DNA of 64,000 bases from Cephalopachus bancanus (GCA_027257055.1 JAPVLO010000019.1:12171001-12235000); one strand, 5' to 3'; positions 22,044-34,235 are shown, numbered from the stretch's first letter. Numbers and translations: made by a program. The notes: generated by a model from the letters alone, not told the origin.

Positions 22044-24600
22044 TCAATCCTTTTAACCATAACATATAACAAATAAATACCTACAAAATACTTATAAAAG
22101 TACTTAGAAATCTTAAATACAAATAACAATGATTGAATTAACTACATGAGAGATCGACTCTAAACCAGATCCAATTAAAGAGAGAAGAAACACTGCAATG
22201 ACATCTCCATCCCAAAATAAATTCATAGATAAAGAGGCAAAAAATATGAAAAGTGCAATTAAGATGTATGGAAAAAAGTTTGAACGGCTGCAGTGTGTGT
22301 TTAATCAGAATTTCAGAAGAAGAAAGAACTGTCAGAGAAGCTATACTTTACAAGAACAGAGATGAGAGTTTTCCAGAATTTAAGAAACATAATTTCTCAG
22401 ATCAAATGTTTCAGAAACTGAATGGCATATAAATACAAATGCAGACTTAAGCATAATGCTGTAAAACTTCAAATCATCAAAGATTTTTTTTTTAATTTCT
22501 AAATTTACCAGTGGGAAAAGACAGATTGCCTACAAAGGGTTGTAAATTAGCCTGAAGTTGACTTCTTAACAGTGATAATAAAACCTAAAAAATAATAGAA
22601 CAATATCTCCAAGTGTTAATGGAAAATAACAGTGTTACATTCTTCTATATAGAGATTCCAGATCACAAGCAAAATAATGACATTTCAAACACAAAGACTA
22701 ACAGAGATCCTCATTCAATTTTTTAAAATAATATAATATCAGAGGCTCATATGAAGCTAAAACAACATCAATAAGTGAAAATACTGATAAAATTATTTTG
22801 GAAAAGTTAAACAACAGGTGATAGCAAAACTAACAGTTTTTTTAAAATATATAAACCAAAACTCTAGTTTTTACAAGAATGCAGGACACCCTTATGGATA
22901 TTGGAATAGGCAACTAATTCCTGATCAAAACCCCAGGTGTCATACCATAAGAGATAAGATAGACAAGTGGGACCTCATCAAACTGAAAAGCTTCTGCAAA
23001 GCAAAAGAAACCATCACAAGAATGGGAAGATAGCCTACAGAATGGGAAAAAATATTTGCCAACTGTATATCTGACAAAGGCCTAATATCCAGGTTATACA
23101 AGGGAACTCAAATGTGCTGAAAAGAAAAAAAAAAACAGCCCTATTAAAAAGTGAACATAAAGATATGAATAGACACCTTCCAAAAGAAGACATATGACCA
23201 GCCAACAGATACTGCAAAAATGTTCAGCCTCACTATTCATCAAAAAAAATGCAAATTAAAAACACATTGGGATACTACCTAACTCAAGTCAGGATGGCCA
23301 ATATAAATAACTCAAAACACAACAGGTCCTGGAGAGGATGTGGGGAAAAGGAAAACTTCTACACAGTTGGTGGGAGTGTAAACTAATACAACCTCCATGG
23401 AAAACTGTTGACGATTATAAAACAATCTAAAAATTGACCTTCCACACGACCCAGCAATCCCCCTTCTGGGTCATATATACCCAGAAGAACTCAAATCATT
23501 CTACAAAAAAGATACCTGCAAAAACAGGGAACCAACCATGCTGCCCATGAAAAGTCTAGATTAAAAAATGTGGTACATATATGTGATGGAATATTATGCA
23601 GCCATAAAAAAGGACAAAATTATAGATTTTGCAGCAACCTGGATGAACTTAGAGTCTATCATATTCAGTGATCTATCACAGAAACAAAGTACTGTGTGCC
23701 ACATGTTTTCATTTATAAGTGGTCCCTGAGCATTTATCATAACACCATAAGAAGGGGTTTGGAGTAGCGGGATGCTGCCAGGGGAGGGCACATAGTATCA
23801 ATTAAGGTACCTGACCTCAAACCAGGTGAAGTGGGGACCAGAGGGAGGCCCAAACTTTACCTGTACGATGACCACTTATCTACCTAATCCTGACTTACAC
23901 TCCACATCTCTTATGTATATGTATGCATATATATGTGTATATATGTATATAACAAAACTAAAAATCTAGTTTTAATTTTAGTATATGTAAGGACTTTAAT
24001 GGGGAATTAAGGCACCCTAAGGTTCTTTTGATGTTTAGGAGAGGAATAGAAACACTAAATAACTATAGATTTATAATCACACTAATTGAACTTTTGTTAA
24101 ATTGAGTGAAATTACTAAAGAAATAGAATATATAACTTCAACATCTGCAGAAGGGGAAAGCATAAATGTAGGAAAATTGAAAGCAACAGAGCACAAAGAA
24201 GGAGAGGGAACAAGGAAAAAATGATTATAGACAACAGAATATAAATTGGAAGAAATAAAGACAAATTTACCAATAATCATAATAAATGTAACTTGATTAT
24301 TCTCACCTTTTAAATTGGAAGAGAAGATAAATGTATCTTGTTGTATTCTGCTTTCAAGAAGAAAACCAAAGCAAAATGACTTAGAAGTTAAAATGGAATG
24401 GAATAGAACAATAAACTATGCAGATTCTAATAAAAATATGATGGAGTAATAGTAATATAGGGTAAGTTGTTACACTTTAAGGTAAATGACATCACTAGAA
24501 ATACAATGAGTAATAACATGGAAAGTAAAGTGATGTGATGGAAGGTGATGAGTAGTTATTTTAAATTGAGATCTCTGTCATGCAGTGATATTAAAACTGA
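22044..24600 (+). mobile_element. Third old L1M fragment, interrupted
   Basis: 22180-22870 carries L1M ORF1 end and spacer-type text (AAAAGACAGATTGCCTACAAAGG, then CTTCTTAACAGTGATAATA and AATATCTCCAAGTG). After the younger L1 insertion it resumes at about 23975 and reaches ORF2-start-like text near 24270-24360. There is no intact frame. The edges are approximate. Confidence 0.6.
22873..23960 (+). mobile_element. Younger L1, 5'-truncated 3' end
   Basis: It carries the ORF2 C-terminal region (AGACAAGTGGGACCTCATCAA; ACAGAATGGGAAAAAATATTTG; a frame of 71 codons at 22818-23033) and then the lineage-type 3'UTR (TAAGTGGTCCCTGAGCATTT...; CAAACTTTACCTGTACGATG; CCTGACTTACACTCCACAT) with a TATG-rich tail. 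Flanks CTCTAGTTTTTA at 22861-22872 and about ATCTAGTTTTA at 23964-23974 fit a target duplication. Frameshifts and in-frame stops kill ORF2. Confidence 0.9.
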
Positions 24601-24707
24601 GACTCTGTTTGTGAGGAGGGGTCATTTACAGAAAGATTTGGGTACTGAACGCTACAGATAGGAAACACAGAAAGCACAAAAGCCTCAAAGTACTATGAGG
24701 ACTTTAG

Positions 24708-25550
24708 TGCCGGGGACCAGCTCCAGCCGGGTTCAGGGTACCCCAAAGGTGGAGACAGCGTCGGCGATTGGGGGGAAGAAGAGAGAAAGAAAGAGACTGG
24801 ACTCCGGTCTAGTGTAGAAACGATGTGCGTGTTATTGGGAATTGCAACAGGTCTTTTATACACAAAGTCAAATGTGGGAAGGGCGTCCCCCACCCACCAG
24901 AAACCTTAATCCATGAAAACTTAATCAATGATTACCTTTAAACCCTTTTCATATGATAATCTTAAAATCCCATAACAAAGGATAACCTAATCTGTGACTG
25001 ACATATTCTATAAACCTTTTTCATCCTAAAATGATTGATTTATGCCAAGTTAAACAATTCTGTAGAAGCTTAATTATTTACTTTACAAATGAAAGTGGCC
25101 CATCCCAGAATGTTTGGAATGTGGCCCAGTCCAAAGTTCACAGTGGACTACCTGCAAGTAACCCAGCCGCATTCTTTCAACAAAATGGCTGTCTTCTAAA
25201 ACTGTATTCTACAATTTACACCTTCAATAAATCCTAAGATCATGACCCAGTAGCCTGTGACCAATACTAAGGCTCTTCGATGTGACACGAGTTTGAATTA
25301 TAAGTTGTGTGAAAGCCAAACTGCAGTTTGTGGAAGAATGGGAGCAATAAGCTTCTAAAGTTAGCTTGTGTTCGTCCTGATCTCAGAGTTTCTATGTTTT
25401 GAGCTCACAGGAGCTTAATCTGGCTAGTGCTGAGTAAAAAAAGGGGAGGAAATGGGGTCAATAGCTCTCAAACGCATCCTAGTGGTCTCGGAGTCAACGG
25501 CCCTTCCTGATCCCTAACACTCAGTGGGCCTCCGTGGCTGGCTCCCAACA
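24708..25550 (-). mobile_element. Solo LTR of an endogenous retrovirus, probably class II
   Basis: On the minus strand the 843-bp element begins TGTTGGGAGCCAGCC (25550) and ends CCCCGGCA (24708), giving TG...CA ends. A perfect 6-bp duplication, CTTTAG, flanks it (24702-24707 and 25551-25556); 6 bp is the size made by betaretrovirus-like (ERV2) integrases. A TATAAAAG box sits on the minus strand at 24853-24860, so about 145 bp of R-U5 follows. No gag, pol or env lies next to it, so it is a recombination product of a full provirus. The class assignment is inference from duplication size and end sequence. Confidence 0.85.
24853..24860 (-). promoter_or_regulatory. LTR TATA box
   Basis: TATAAAAG on the minus strand lies at the expected position for a U3 promoter, followed downstream by a purine/pyrimidine-biased R-U5. 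Activity is unknown. Confidence 0.6.
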
Positions 25551-25556
25551 CTTTAG

Positions 25557-25681
25557 TTCTTTTTTTTTTGGATGGGCCTCTCTTGTTGGTCAGACAGGTC
25601 TCGAACTCTTGGCTTCAAGTGCTCCTCCCACCTTGGCCTCCCAAAGTGCTGGGATTACAGGTATGAGCCACCACGTCCGGT
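25557..25681 (-). repeat. FLAM-like free left Alu monomer
   Basis: A single left-arm monomer with a T-run (the reverse of its A tail) at 25559-25569 and the ending CACCACGTCCGG. The right arm is absent and the A-tail follows directly on GGCCCATCC in sense, as in free left Alu monomers. It directly abuts the right target duplication of the LTR. Confidence 0.8.
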
Positions 25682-25689
25682 GAATTTAG

Positions 25690-25870
25690 CATGATTGAAG
25701 AGCCAACAGGAGGTTGTGTGACTGGATCATTAGGGAAGGAAGAGTGGCAAATTATGACTTTGGGGATAGACAATAGTTAGATCACACTGGCCTTTGTAGG
25801 GTAAGGTAAGAAATATGCATTTGGTTCAAGGACTATGGAAACTACTGGTGAATTTTAAGACAAAATATGA
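25690..25870 (-). repeat. L2-like fragment, antisense
   Basis: GGCCTTTGTAGGGTAAGGTAAG followed by AAGGACTATGGAAACTACTGGTGAATTTTAAG resembles the reverse complement of the L2 ORF2 end. It is decayed. Confidence 0.45.
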
Positions 25871-25881
25871 CATAGTTTGAG

Positions 25882-26038
25882 TCTATGAACCAGAAAATGG
25901 TTCCTTGTCAGACACTGAATATGCCAGCACTTTGATTTAGATTTCCTAGACTCTAGAATTGTGAAAAATAAATTTCTGTTGTTTATAAGCCACTTGATCT
26001 ATACCATTTTGTTATAGCAACTCAAACAGACTAAGACA
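25882..26038 (+). mobile_element. MaLR (MLT1/MST-type) LTR, 3' part
   Basis: The sense 3' end of an ERVL-MaLR LTR: TCTATGAACCAG, CAGACACTGAATATGCCAGC, AAAAATAAATTTCTGTTG (with AATAAA) and the end GACTAAGACA. The 5' half is missing. Confidence 0.85.
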
Positions 26039-26435
26039 GGGTATATTCCAGTCATTTCTTCTACAATCCAAGTAACCTAGTTCTACATGGAGCTGGGCAG
26101 ATGTTAGAAACCAAAAGTAATCCACAAACAACATGACAAGACTTGTATATATAATTTTAGAAGAGCTTTGTTTATAAAAGCAAACTAACAGAAAATATTA
26201 AATGCTTATTATCTAACCAGAAATTAGCTAATACATTGTGACAAATCCATTAAATAGAAAACTGGGTATCACTAATAAACTAGCTTTTGTGTCTGATTAA
26301 AACAAAATTTATTTATTATTCAAAAAATAAACTGAAAAGTTAAGTATGATGAACACTATTATTTTTAACTGAATGTTCATTATACTCATTTGTGTAAAAA
26401 TATAATATACACATATTTTTATGGAAAATATTTTG

Positions 26436-26709
26436 TTTTGTTTTGTTTTTTGAGTTGGAGTCTCATTCTGTCACCCAGGCTGTAGTTCAGTGACCCAGAC
26501 CTGCTGGGCTCCAACGATCCTTCCACCTCAGCCTTCCAAGTAACCAAAACTACGGGTGCACGCTACCAAGCCCAGCTAATTTTTAGTTTATTGTAGAGAC
26601 GGGGTCTCACCCTGTTGCCCAGGCTGTTCTCGAATTCATGGACTCAGACAATTCTCTAGCCTCAACCTCCCAAAGTGCTGGGATTACAGGCTTGAGCCAC
26701 TGCCCCTTC
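26436..26709 (-). repeat. Alu SINE with target-site duplication
   Basis: An antisense dimeric Alu with a TTTTG-rich head and a short deletion in one arm (CAGTGACCCAGACC). A 9-bp duplication, AATATTTTG, lies at 26427-26435 and 26710-26718. Moderately diverged. Confidence 0.95.
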
Positions 26710-26718
26710 AATATTTTG

Positions 26719-27275
26719 AAGCTTAATATGCTTAATAACAACTACCCCTGCAGCGTGGGACTATGGCTAAGGGACAGTGGAAGATCTGTCCCTTGCTACC
26801 CTTCTGTACAATTTTGTTCATGAGTGATAAAAGTGTATATTTTCATTTTTTAAAGCCTTAGTCATTTTACAATTTTCCTTTATAACACCAGCCCTTCAAT
26901 TTTCATTTTGCTCATTCATCCTGTATTTGACTAATTTGCCTGTCAAAAATCCCCACATGAATTCTGTGGCAGTAAGGATGAAAACAAATTATTTAAGCAT
27001 AATCTTATTTTATCTATAAGTTGCCTATACTAATAGAAATAAGAGTTGTGAATCTTGTTAATACTGTACATTTAGGATTCAAATTTTTTAGACAGAAATA
27101 TTTATAATATTATTTTAAATAGATTCTTAGTAAGTCATATGAAAGTATTTGTTTTGACAGATAGTATTCTGTTCATCTTTAAAATCTACTCCATTCCTGA
27201 ATTTTTTTCTTTGAAATTGTGGAAAATGAGACACTAAAATAAGTTCACCTAACATTTTCCTCTTGAACAAACTGA

Positions 27276-27277
<2 letters not shown>
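26719..27277. other. AT-rich stretch, no gene
   Basis: I see no gene or confident repeat. Confidence 0.45.
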
Positions 27278-27330
<53 letters not shown>

Positions 27331-27361
27331 GAGGATGGATGGATAGATAGATAGAGATATA
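27278..27361. repeat. (TG)n and GATA/GATG microsatellite
   Basis: About 24 TG units are followed by AGATAGAGGATGGATGGATA and three GATA units. Confidence 0.97.
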
Positions 27362-27814
27362 CATAATTTTTTTAAATGAAAGACTGTTCAATTTAAATGA
27401 CCTTAGATTATGTTTATTTCTATGGAATTAATAGACCAATAATAAATCCCACATTCTTTTTTTTTAAATCCCATTTTCAAGGAAGAAAAGCACATATAGC
27501 TACTCTAAGTTTTTATTTGAACCCTATGGTAAGTTTCTGAGGACACCGTTTGGTGGGAAAGGGTATTCATTTATTATTACTAAAATTAAATATTTATGAA
27601 TTTGATCATTTTACATTTTTTCTCTGATATTGCTAGTATGAAATCAGACTGTATTGATTTATTTTATCAATCATAAGTTTAAGTGATTACAGCATGAACA
27701 AATTAGGGATCATACTTAACAGAAAAGACTGGTAGGCAATGCAAACATTTCCTAAGTCTTAAATATCTTCTTTCCTTGGGTGATCTTCAATGTAAGAGAG
27801 TGAAAAGAAATTGA
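27362..27814. other. AT-rich stretch, no gene
   Basis: Nothing recognisable. Confidence 0.4.
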
Positions 27815-27965
27815 CAGTGATTGAATATTTACATGTACCTGACATTCTGTTAGGTTATTTCTTTAAATCTCACAGCATGTGAAATAGGTAATACATCCCA
27901 CCTCACAGACGATGCAGGGAAACAGAGAGGGACTTAACTCATGACAGTCTAGGGTTGCCTAAGCT
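27815..27965 (+). repeat. MIR SINE fragment
   Basis: Blocks TTAAATCTCACAGCATGTG, AATAGGTAATACATCCCACC and GATGCAGGGAAACAGAGAGGG follow the MIR core in sense orientation. It is decayed. Confidence 0.7.
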
Positions 27966-28259
27966 ATTTTTCTCAGAATGTGTTCTGTGGGACACTATCC
28001 TTTTGCAAGTTTCAAGGAAAGAGATTTTCAGGGCAAGTGCTATATGATGGTAAACATGGAAGAATCATTCTCAACTCCTTCCATGTTCTCTTACCTTTTT
28101 CTGGAATTCTCCTGTCTCAGGTCTGTAGGGCTCTTTCCTTCTTTTTGCCAGAGCTATCACATCATTGCAATTCATTTTCTTCTCAACACTTAACATTATC
28201 CCAAAGTATCTTATTTTGGTTTTGTTTTTTGTTTTACTAACAATTACCAAATTTTATTG

Positions 28260-28312
28260 GGTTATATAAATATCATGACCTCAGGAACTAAAGTCATGAT
28301 ATTTATATAACC
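28260..28312. repeat. Perfect 20-bp inverted repeat (hairpin)
   Basis: Arms at 28260-28279 and 28293-28312 are exact reverse complements, separated by the 13-nt loop CTCAGGAACTAAA. The arms are AT-rich and start GGTTATATAAATATC. CCAAAGTAT occurs on both sides (28201-28209 and 28311-28319), like a short target duplication. No family is recognised. Confidence 0.95.
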
Positions 28313-28400
28313 AAAGTATTTTGTTTTTGCATTTGCTTACATATTCATTTTCTACCCCTTCCCCCTACCCACCACCATTGCAAGTCTGAACCCTGAACTG

Positions 28401-28505
28401 TCTGTCGGCTCCTTGAGAGAAAGAATCATGTCTGTCTCGTTTAGTACTCTATCATCAGCACCTATAAAAGTGCCTGGTACTCAATAAATAATTGTTGAAT
28501 TACAG
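28401..28505 (+). repeat. L2 LINE 3' end
   Basis: GGCTCCTTGAGAGAAAGAATCATG, then CAGCACCTATAAAAGTGCCTGG, then ACTCAATAAATAATTGTTGAAT is the typical L2 3' terminus in sense orientation. Confidence 0.85.
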
Positions 28506-28509
28506 AATT

Positions 28510-29319
28510 TGTAAAATTCGGTGCCTCCTTGTATACAGTGCACATTGCCTATTAAGGGATCTGAGCAGTATTACAGTAAATGAATCCACTTAATTTGGTT
28601 TAACATAGTGTTTCCACAATGTATGTGATCATTTTTTTTCTGGGCACACCAACATCTCGTATAATTAGTATTAAATGTTAAAAATCCTTTAATAAATATT
28701 GCCTTAGTGTTTCAAGAGCCCCACCTCATTTTCCAAAATTCTTATTCAAGTGCAAATGTCACTTAGAAGGTGTGCTTTTAGGAAACTGTTGTCAGCCATT
28801 AATACCAGTCCAAGAATGAGCATCTCAATTTATCTAACACAGAACCATGTGTAGGGAGAATGAATCCTGGGAGGAGACTATTGGAGCCAGTCTCAGGAGA
28901 CAGATGTGACCAAAGGAAGGATTGCAGGGGAGGACTCTAGCCTCAATTACAGCACTGGGCACAATGATAGCACTTGCCTGGAAGGAAGCTAAGAGAAAAA
29001 GTTACACTGTTGAAGAAAAGAGCTTTCACATATTTTCTACTATCAGCTGTGGCTAGTGCACTTATAACATAGTTTTTTGTTTGTTTGTTTTTTAACTCTG
29101 TCAATCAAGTGCATATAAATGAAACAATATTAGGGTTCTTAGTGATTTGTTTATTGGTTTGTTTGAGTTCGGATTTAATTTTGGCTGGTTTGGTCTTGGA
29201 TCCACAAAATCACCTACTTACCCACTTTTCTTCCCTAAGGAGAGAGTAGTGTGGACATGCAGAGGTCACCAATGTTCTTATTAACAGCAATAGCTCTGAC
29301 ACCAATAACCAGTCCCTGA
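28510..29319. other. No gene recognised
   Basis: No gene is seen. A short GTTT-type tract sits at 29074-29091. Confidence 0.4.
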
Positions 29320-29530
29320 AAATACCTACTCTTTGGTTAGTCACTTATATTCATGATTTTATATAATGCTCATTATAGCATTATAAAGATTTAACATGAA
29401 AAGATCTTGAGACACAGAGAAGTTAAGTAAATACTCCAACTTCAAGGTAGTTAATCAAGCAGTTATGATTTAAACCCATCACTGACTGACTCTAAATCAC
29501 ATTGACTTTCCATTCTGCCAAGGTGCCATC
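29320..29530 (+). repeat. MIR SINE fragment
   Basis: ACTCTTTGGTTAGTCACTTATATTC, GACACAGAGAAGTTAAGTAA, then TCAAGGTAGTTAATCAAGCAG and TTTAAACCCATCACTGACTGACTC follow MIR in sense orientation. Confidence 0.75.
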
Positions 29531-30688
29531 ATGTTTTCCTTAATTAGTAAGAAATGCAAAGGGGAAAGATCATTTCTTCACCTACAGATAGCATCTACCT
29601 CACTGTGCAGTGTTACTTGCTACATGGTTGGCTGGGTGCATACCATACATCTTGGAAATGGGAGATGCCCTTGAGGACAAGCCACTGTAAAAGAGGACAA
29701 GGAGGCAAATGTGCTAAAGAGTCAGATCTGACAAATTACCACACTGTCCATTTCTTCAAGTTGCAGAAAAAAACCATGACATATTTATTATGTAAATAGT
29801 ATTTATTACATGAAAGGGGAAAAAGTAGCTAATCAGATTCCTTAAAATTTTATAAGTATCAAACAACCTTGGGGAATGTGTGCAGGTTGGACTTATCATG
29901 CATGTGGAAAAGGCATTGTACACAGTTAATATCGGTTTATTTGTTTCTTTCTTTGCTTTTAGCTTAGAATTTACATATGGTTATTTGATTTTGAGGACCC
30001 TTACAAGGTTGGACAGTATATTACACAGGGTAATCAAATTAAACTGAGCTTAGGATAAAAATTCCAATAAGCAGTAGACACTCAGAGATGTTTATGGAAA
30101 ATTAGAATGTCAGTTGCTACAGTCAAATAGTCAAAACTGTGTCAAAAAAAAAGAATAAATGGAAATATTTTGAATTACACAGTACTCATGGTTAATCAGA
30201 GAAAATATGCAAGTTTATCTAAAAAGGCAAGTTTTTTACTTGAACTGAATTTCAAGGAGGAATGAATATTTTAAACAGGTCCCTTATATAAAAGGTTTCT
30301 TAGCAAATTAATGAACAGTTTCCACTAGGAGGGAAGCCTAGAGCACGGCAGATTCCAAAGTCTTTGTTCTTAATAGGTTCTAGAATGTTAGTCATGCATT
30401 GATTACCAAAGGATATTTTGGGCAGCATTTGGAAAGCAAAGTAATAAACAGATCTGGTCAGCTCTCTCCTAAAGACCCTTAGAGAATAATTTCAACTTGA
30501 ACCATTTATTGCCTTTAATAATGAGAAAAGTGAGTTGGGAAATACCAGATGTTAATGAAAATCTGTTCAGAGCTCTGCCATGAATGGGAGGTTCATCAGT
30601 TTATTCAAGTCTAATTTAGGCTACAGGGAGATTATTTAATAATTATCCAGTATACTTCCTCCAAAATGTGCTATAAAAATATTCTAAA
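29531..30688. other. AT-rich stretch, no gene
   Basis: Apparently unique. An 81-codon plus-strand frame at 29554-29799 has no recognisable domain. Confidence 0.4.
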
Positions 30689-30697
30689 CAACCTGCT

Positions 30698-30966
30698 TTT
30701 TTTTTTTTTTTTTGAGTTGGAGTCTTACTCTGTTGCCCAGGCTGGAGTACAGTGGCACACTCATGGCCACCCCAGTGTCAACCTGCTGGGCTCCAGCGAT
30801 CCTTCTGCCTCAGCCTTTCAAGTTGCCGGAACTACAGGAGCATGCTAACACAAATGGCTAATTTTTTATTTATTGTATAGATGAGTTCTCACCAAGTTGC
30901 CCAGACAATCTACTCATCTTGGCTTCCCAAAGTGCTGGGATTACAGACTGAGCCACCGAGTCCGGT
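30698..30966 (-). repeat. Alu SINE with target-site duplication
   Basis: An antisense, slightly shortened left arm with the ending CCACCGAGTCCGGT. A perfect 9-bp duplication, CAACCTGCT, lies at 30689-30697 and 30967-30975. Confidence 0.96.
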
Positions 30967-31289
30967 CAACCTGCTCATTTTTTAAAATTAAACTTATATA
31001 GGAACAGCTTTGAGGCAGCTTTTCCCAGCCATAATTTCCAGGAGACTATGGATTATTTAGAAAATTTACAAATTACTGGGCTTTTTTGGCTAAAGGAAAT
31101 TAAGTGAATAATAACAGTCACAATGTTTTAAATTTATATAGTATTAAATAGTTACAAAGAAGTACTTCATGTATTATCTCGTTGGGTATTTACAAGTCAA
31201 TATACTCTAAACCATATTTCTTTGACACATTGAAATGTGCCTTTTCTATCAATTAAAGTTGAACCTTTGAGGTTATCAAGTGGTTTTAT

Positions 31290-31750
31290 CACTTATTCTT
31301 ATATTTATGTATTACATAAATATTTTTGGACATTGTACTAGCAATAGAAACAAAATAAGAGAATTTTGTAAGAGTTAATAAATGATGAATTGCAAGTTAA
31401 TTACTTCAAGATGACTGTGATAAGTACTCTGAACAAAGAAGTGCTGGGAGTTATGTCAGTGATTCATGGAGAGATTTGAAACATTCTTGCAGATTAAGAA
31501 GACATCATCAGGGAAGTGATATTTTACCTGAGTTCTGAAAGACAAGTAGGATGTAAGAAGTGGAAAAACTACTGCAGGTAAGTAGGAAAGCAAAGATAAA
31601 TGTTTTAAGGTGGGAAAAAGTAGTCCAAGTTCTATGATATAAGATTTAGTGAAAACAGGTATGACTGAATTGAAATAGCATGTTTGGAAGAAGTCTGATC
31701 AAGATGCATAATGGTTATGATGAGGTAAGTAGTGGACAAATCATGCGAAA
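31290..31750 (-). repeat. L2-like fragment, antisense
   Basis: TATTTATGTATTACATAAATATTTTTGG, the GATGACTGTGATAAGTACTCTGAACAAAG block and later GGATGTAAGAAGTGG follow the antisense L2 3' end. It is decayed and its edges are uncertain. Confidence 0.5.
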
Positions 31751-31789
31751 TCCTGCTATCTATTTTCATCTGCGGCCACATAAAAGCAG

Positions 31790-32030
31790 CAACAGATGTT
31801 TATGAAGCCTTTGCTATGTGTCTGTTAGTGTTTTAAGTACTTGACATGCTTTAAACGTCACAACATTCTTATGAAGCAGATCCTGATATCATCTTCTTGG
31901 GTAGTGAAATACAGAGAAGTACATAGAAGTTGAAGCCACTTGTCCCAAGGTTGCACAGCTGAGAAATTAGATTACAACCCAGTTGTCTTATTCCAGGACC
32001 TTCTCTCCTAACTACACCGAGTGTTGAAAA
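31790..32030 (+). repeat. MIR SINE, nearly full core
   Basis: TGAAGCCTTTGCTATGTGTCTG, CACAACATTCTTATGAAGCAG, ACAGAGAAGTACATAGAAG, TTGTCCCAAGGTTGCACAGC and CCTTCTCTCCTAACTACACC follow MIR from head to tail. Confidence 0.88.
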
Positions 32031-32294
32031 ATTAATGAAGGCTTTGAACAGGGGTGGACATACCTATCTTCCACCCACCTATCCTTGCACTTTTAAAGTT
32101 TAAGTGTTCCTGTCAAGGAGCATTGATTAATGTATAGGGTACAAGTGATGTCCAAAGCACTGTAGTAGATGCTGTAATATCTTCTGTACTCATATCAACA
32201 CATTAATAGTATCAACTCTTAAAGAAGCAACACAGTCACAAAGGTGAAGGAGATAATTTGACAGGCATAGATTGGTGAAGGATATGTAAAAGAT

Positions 32295-32525
32295 ACTAAT
32301 CATGATGATGATATGAATCAACATTTCTATAGTCTCTTGGTTTACTAAGTGCTTTGATTTCACTGGATCCTCACAATAGCTTGCTGATGTAGACAGGAGA
32401 GAGATTATTTCTACCACATAGATAAGGAAACTTAAATTTTGAAAGGGTGAAGCCTCTTTGTCAAGCACACTTACTAATGCTGGCATCTGATTTCAAACAT
32501 AAGTTTCCTGACTCCACTTGATGCC
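32295..32525 (+). repeat. MIR SINE
   Basis: ACTAAGTGCTTTGATTTCACTGGATCC, CACAATAGCTTGCTGATGTAG, ATAAGGAAACTTAAATTTTG and CTGGCATCTGATTTCAAAC match MIR in sense orientation. It is the second MIR within 300 bp. Confidence 0.82.
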
Positions 32526-32529
32526 TGCT

Positions 32530-33221
<692 letters not shown>

Positions 33222-33904
33222 TCATCTCCTACCTAGGTTTCTGATGTGTTGAGTGTCCAAGGTGACACCTCTGCTTTGGACTTGACAAACTCTAATTTTG
33301 GTCACAAGTTCTGATATCTCAGGGTCATGAACCTTATGAATAAAATCAATTAAAGGATATACATTTGCCCTTTTGAATTATTGTTCATTTTGGCCCACCT
33401 TCTTTTCCTTCATTAGTCCCAGGCATAAAGCCAGCATGAGATTTATTTCTCACTCATGGCCTCTCTTTTCTAGATTGTCTTTCTGTTATTTATGGGCAGT
33501 AAAACTAATAGCTGAACAAATGCTGAATTCCACTTAAACCCTAATTCACCTCAAATAAAGGATGATCAAGCTATCTGACAGCGTCAGCACACATTTCAAA
33601 TGAGATTATGACAACTTACCTGCAATAATGCCAAGAATTTTGAAATTATTCTTTGGAGTCATTTTACTTCCCAAGTGTTTGAAATTAACTCATTAGTTCT
33701 CAGAATGTTCTATTCTTAAGAGTTTGCAACATTTTCTTGAGGGGTATTTCCAGAAGTGTTTGCTCTAATCAGTAATATTTAAATATGCTCAGCCAAAACA
33801 ATGCAAAGATAAAGAAATGTAACCATTAAATAAGTTTGCAAAACAACTTTGCATACTATGGTCCCTCTTATAGGTTGATAATGTACATTAGCATTTACTT
33901 CAAT
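33222..33904. other. No gene recognised
   Basis: Apparently unique AT-rich DNA. Confidence 0.4.
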
Positions 33905-34084
33905 TTTGTTTTTTTAAATTAACACAGTAAAACATATTTTGGGTGTACATTTCTATGAATTTTAATGTATGGATTACCATAACCACTATCCTAGTCAACA
34001 CACACAGTAGTTCCATGACACTCCAAAACAAATGTTGATTTAACCCATTTGAATTTCAACAGATGTCTTCTCAAATAAGTCCAG

Positions 34085-34235
34085 TATCATCTTCTTTTTA
34101 CAAGTGGAAAAACAGAGGTGCAGAGAAATTTAGGTCACTTTCCCAAGGTTAAACAGCTAGGAAGTGACTGAGCTGGAATTTGATCCAAACAATCTTGTCC
34201 CAGGGCCTTGTCTTCTAACCCCTAAACCTAAAAAC
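34085..34235 (+). repeat. MIR SINE fragment inside the antisense L1
   Basis: CAGTATCATCTTCTTTTTACAAGTGG, ACAGAGGTGCAGAGAAATTTAGG, CCCAAGGTTAAACAGC and TGAGCTGGAATTTGATCC follow MIR in sense orientation. L1 3' end text flanks it on both sides. Confidence 0.82.
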
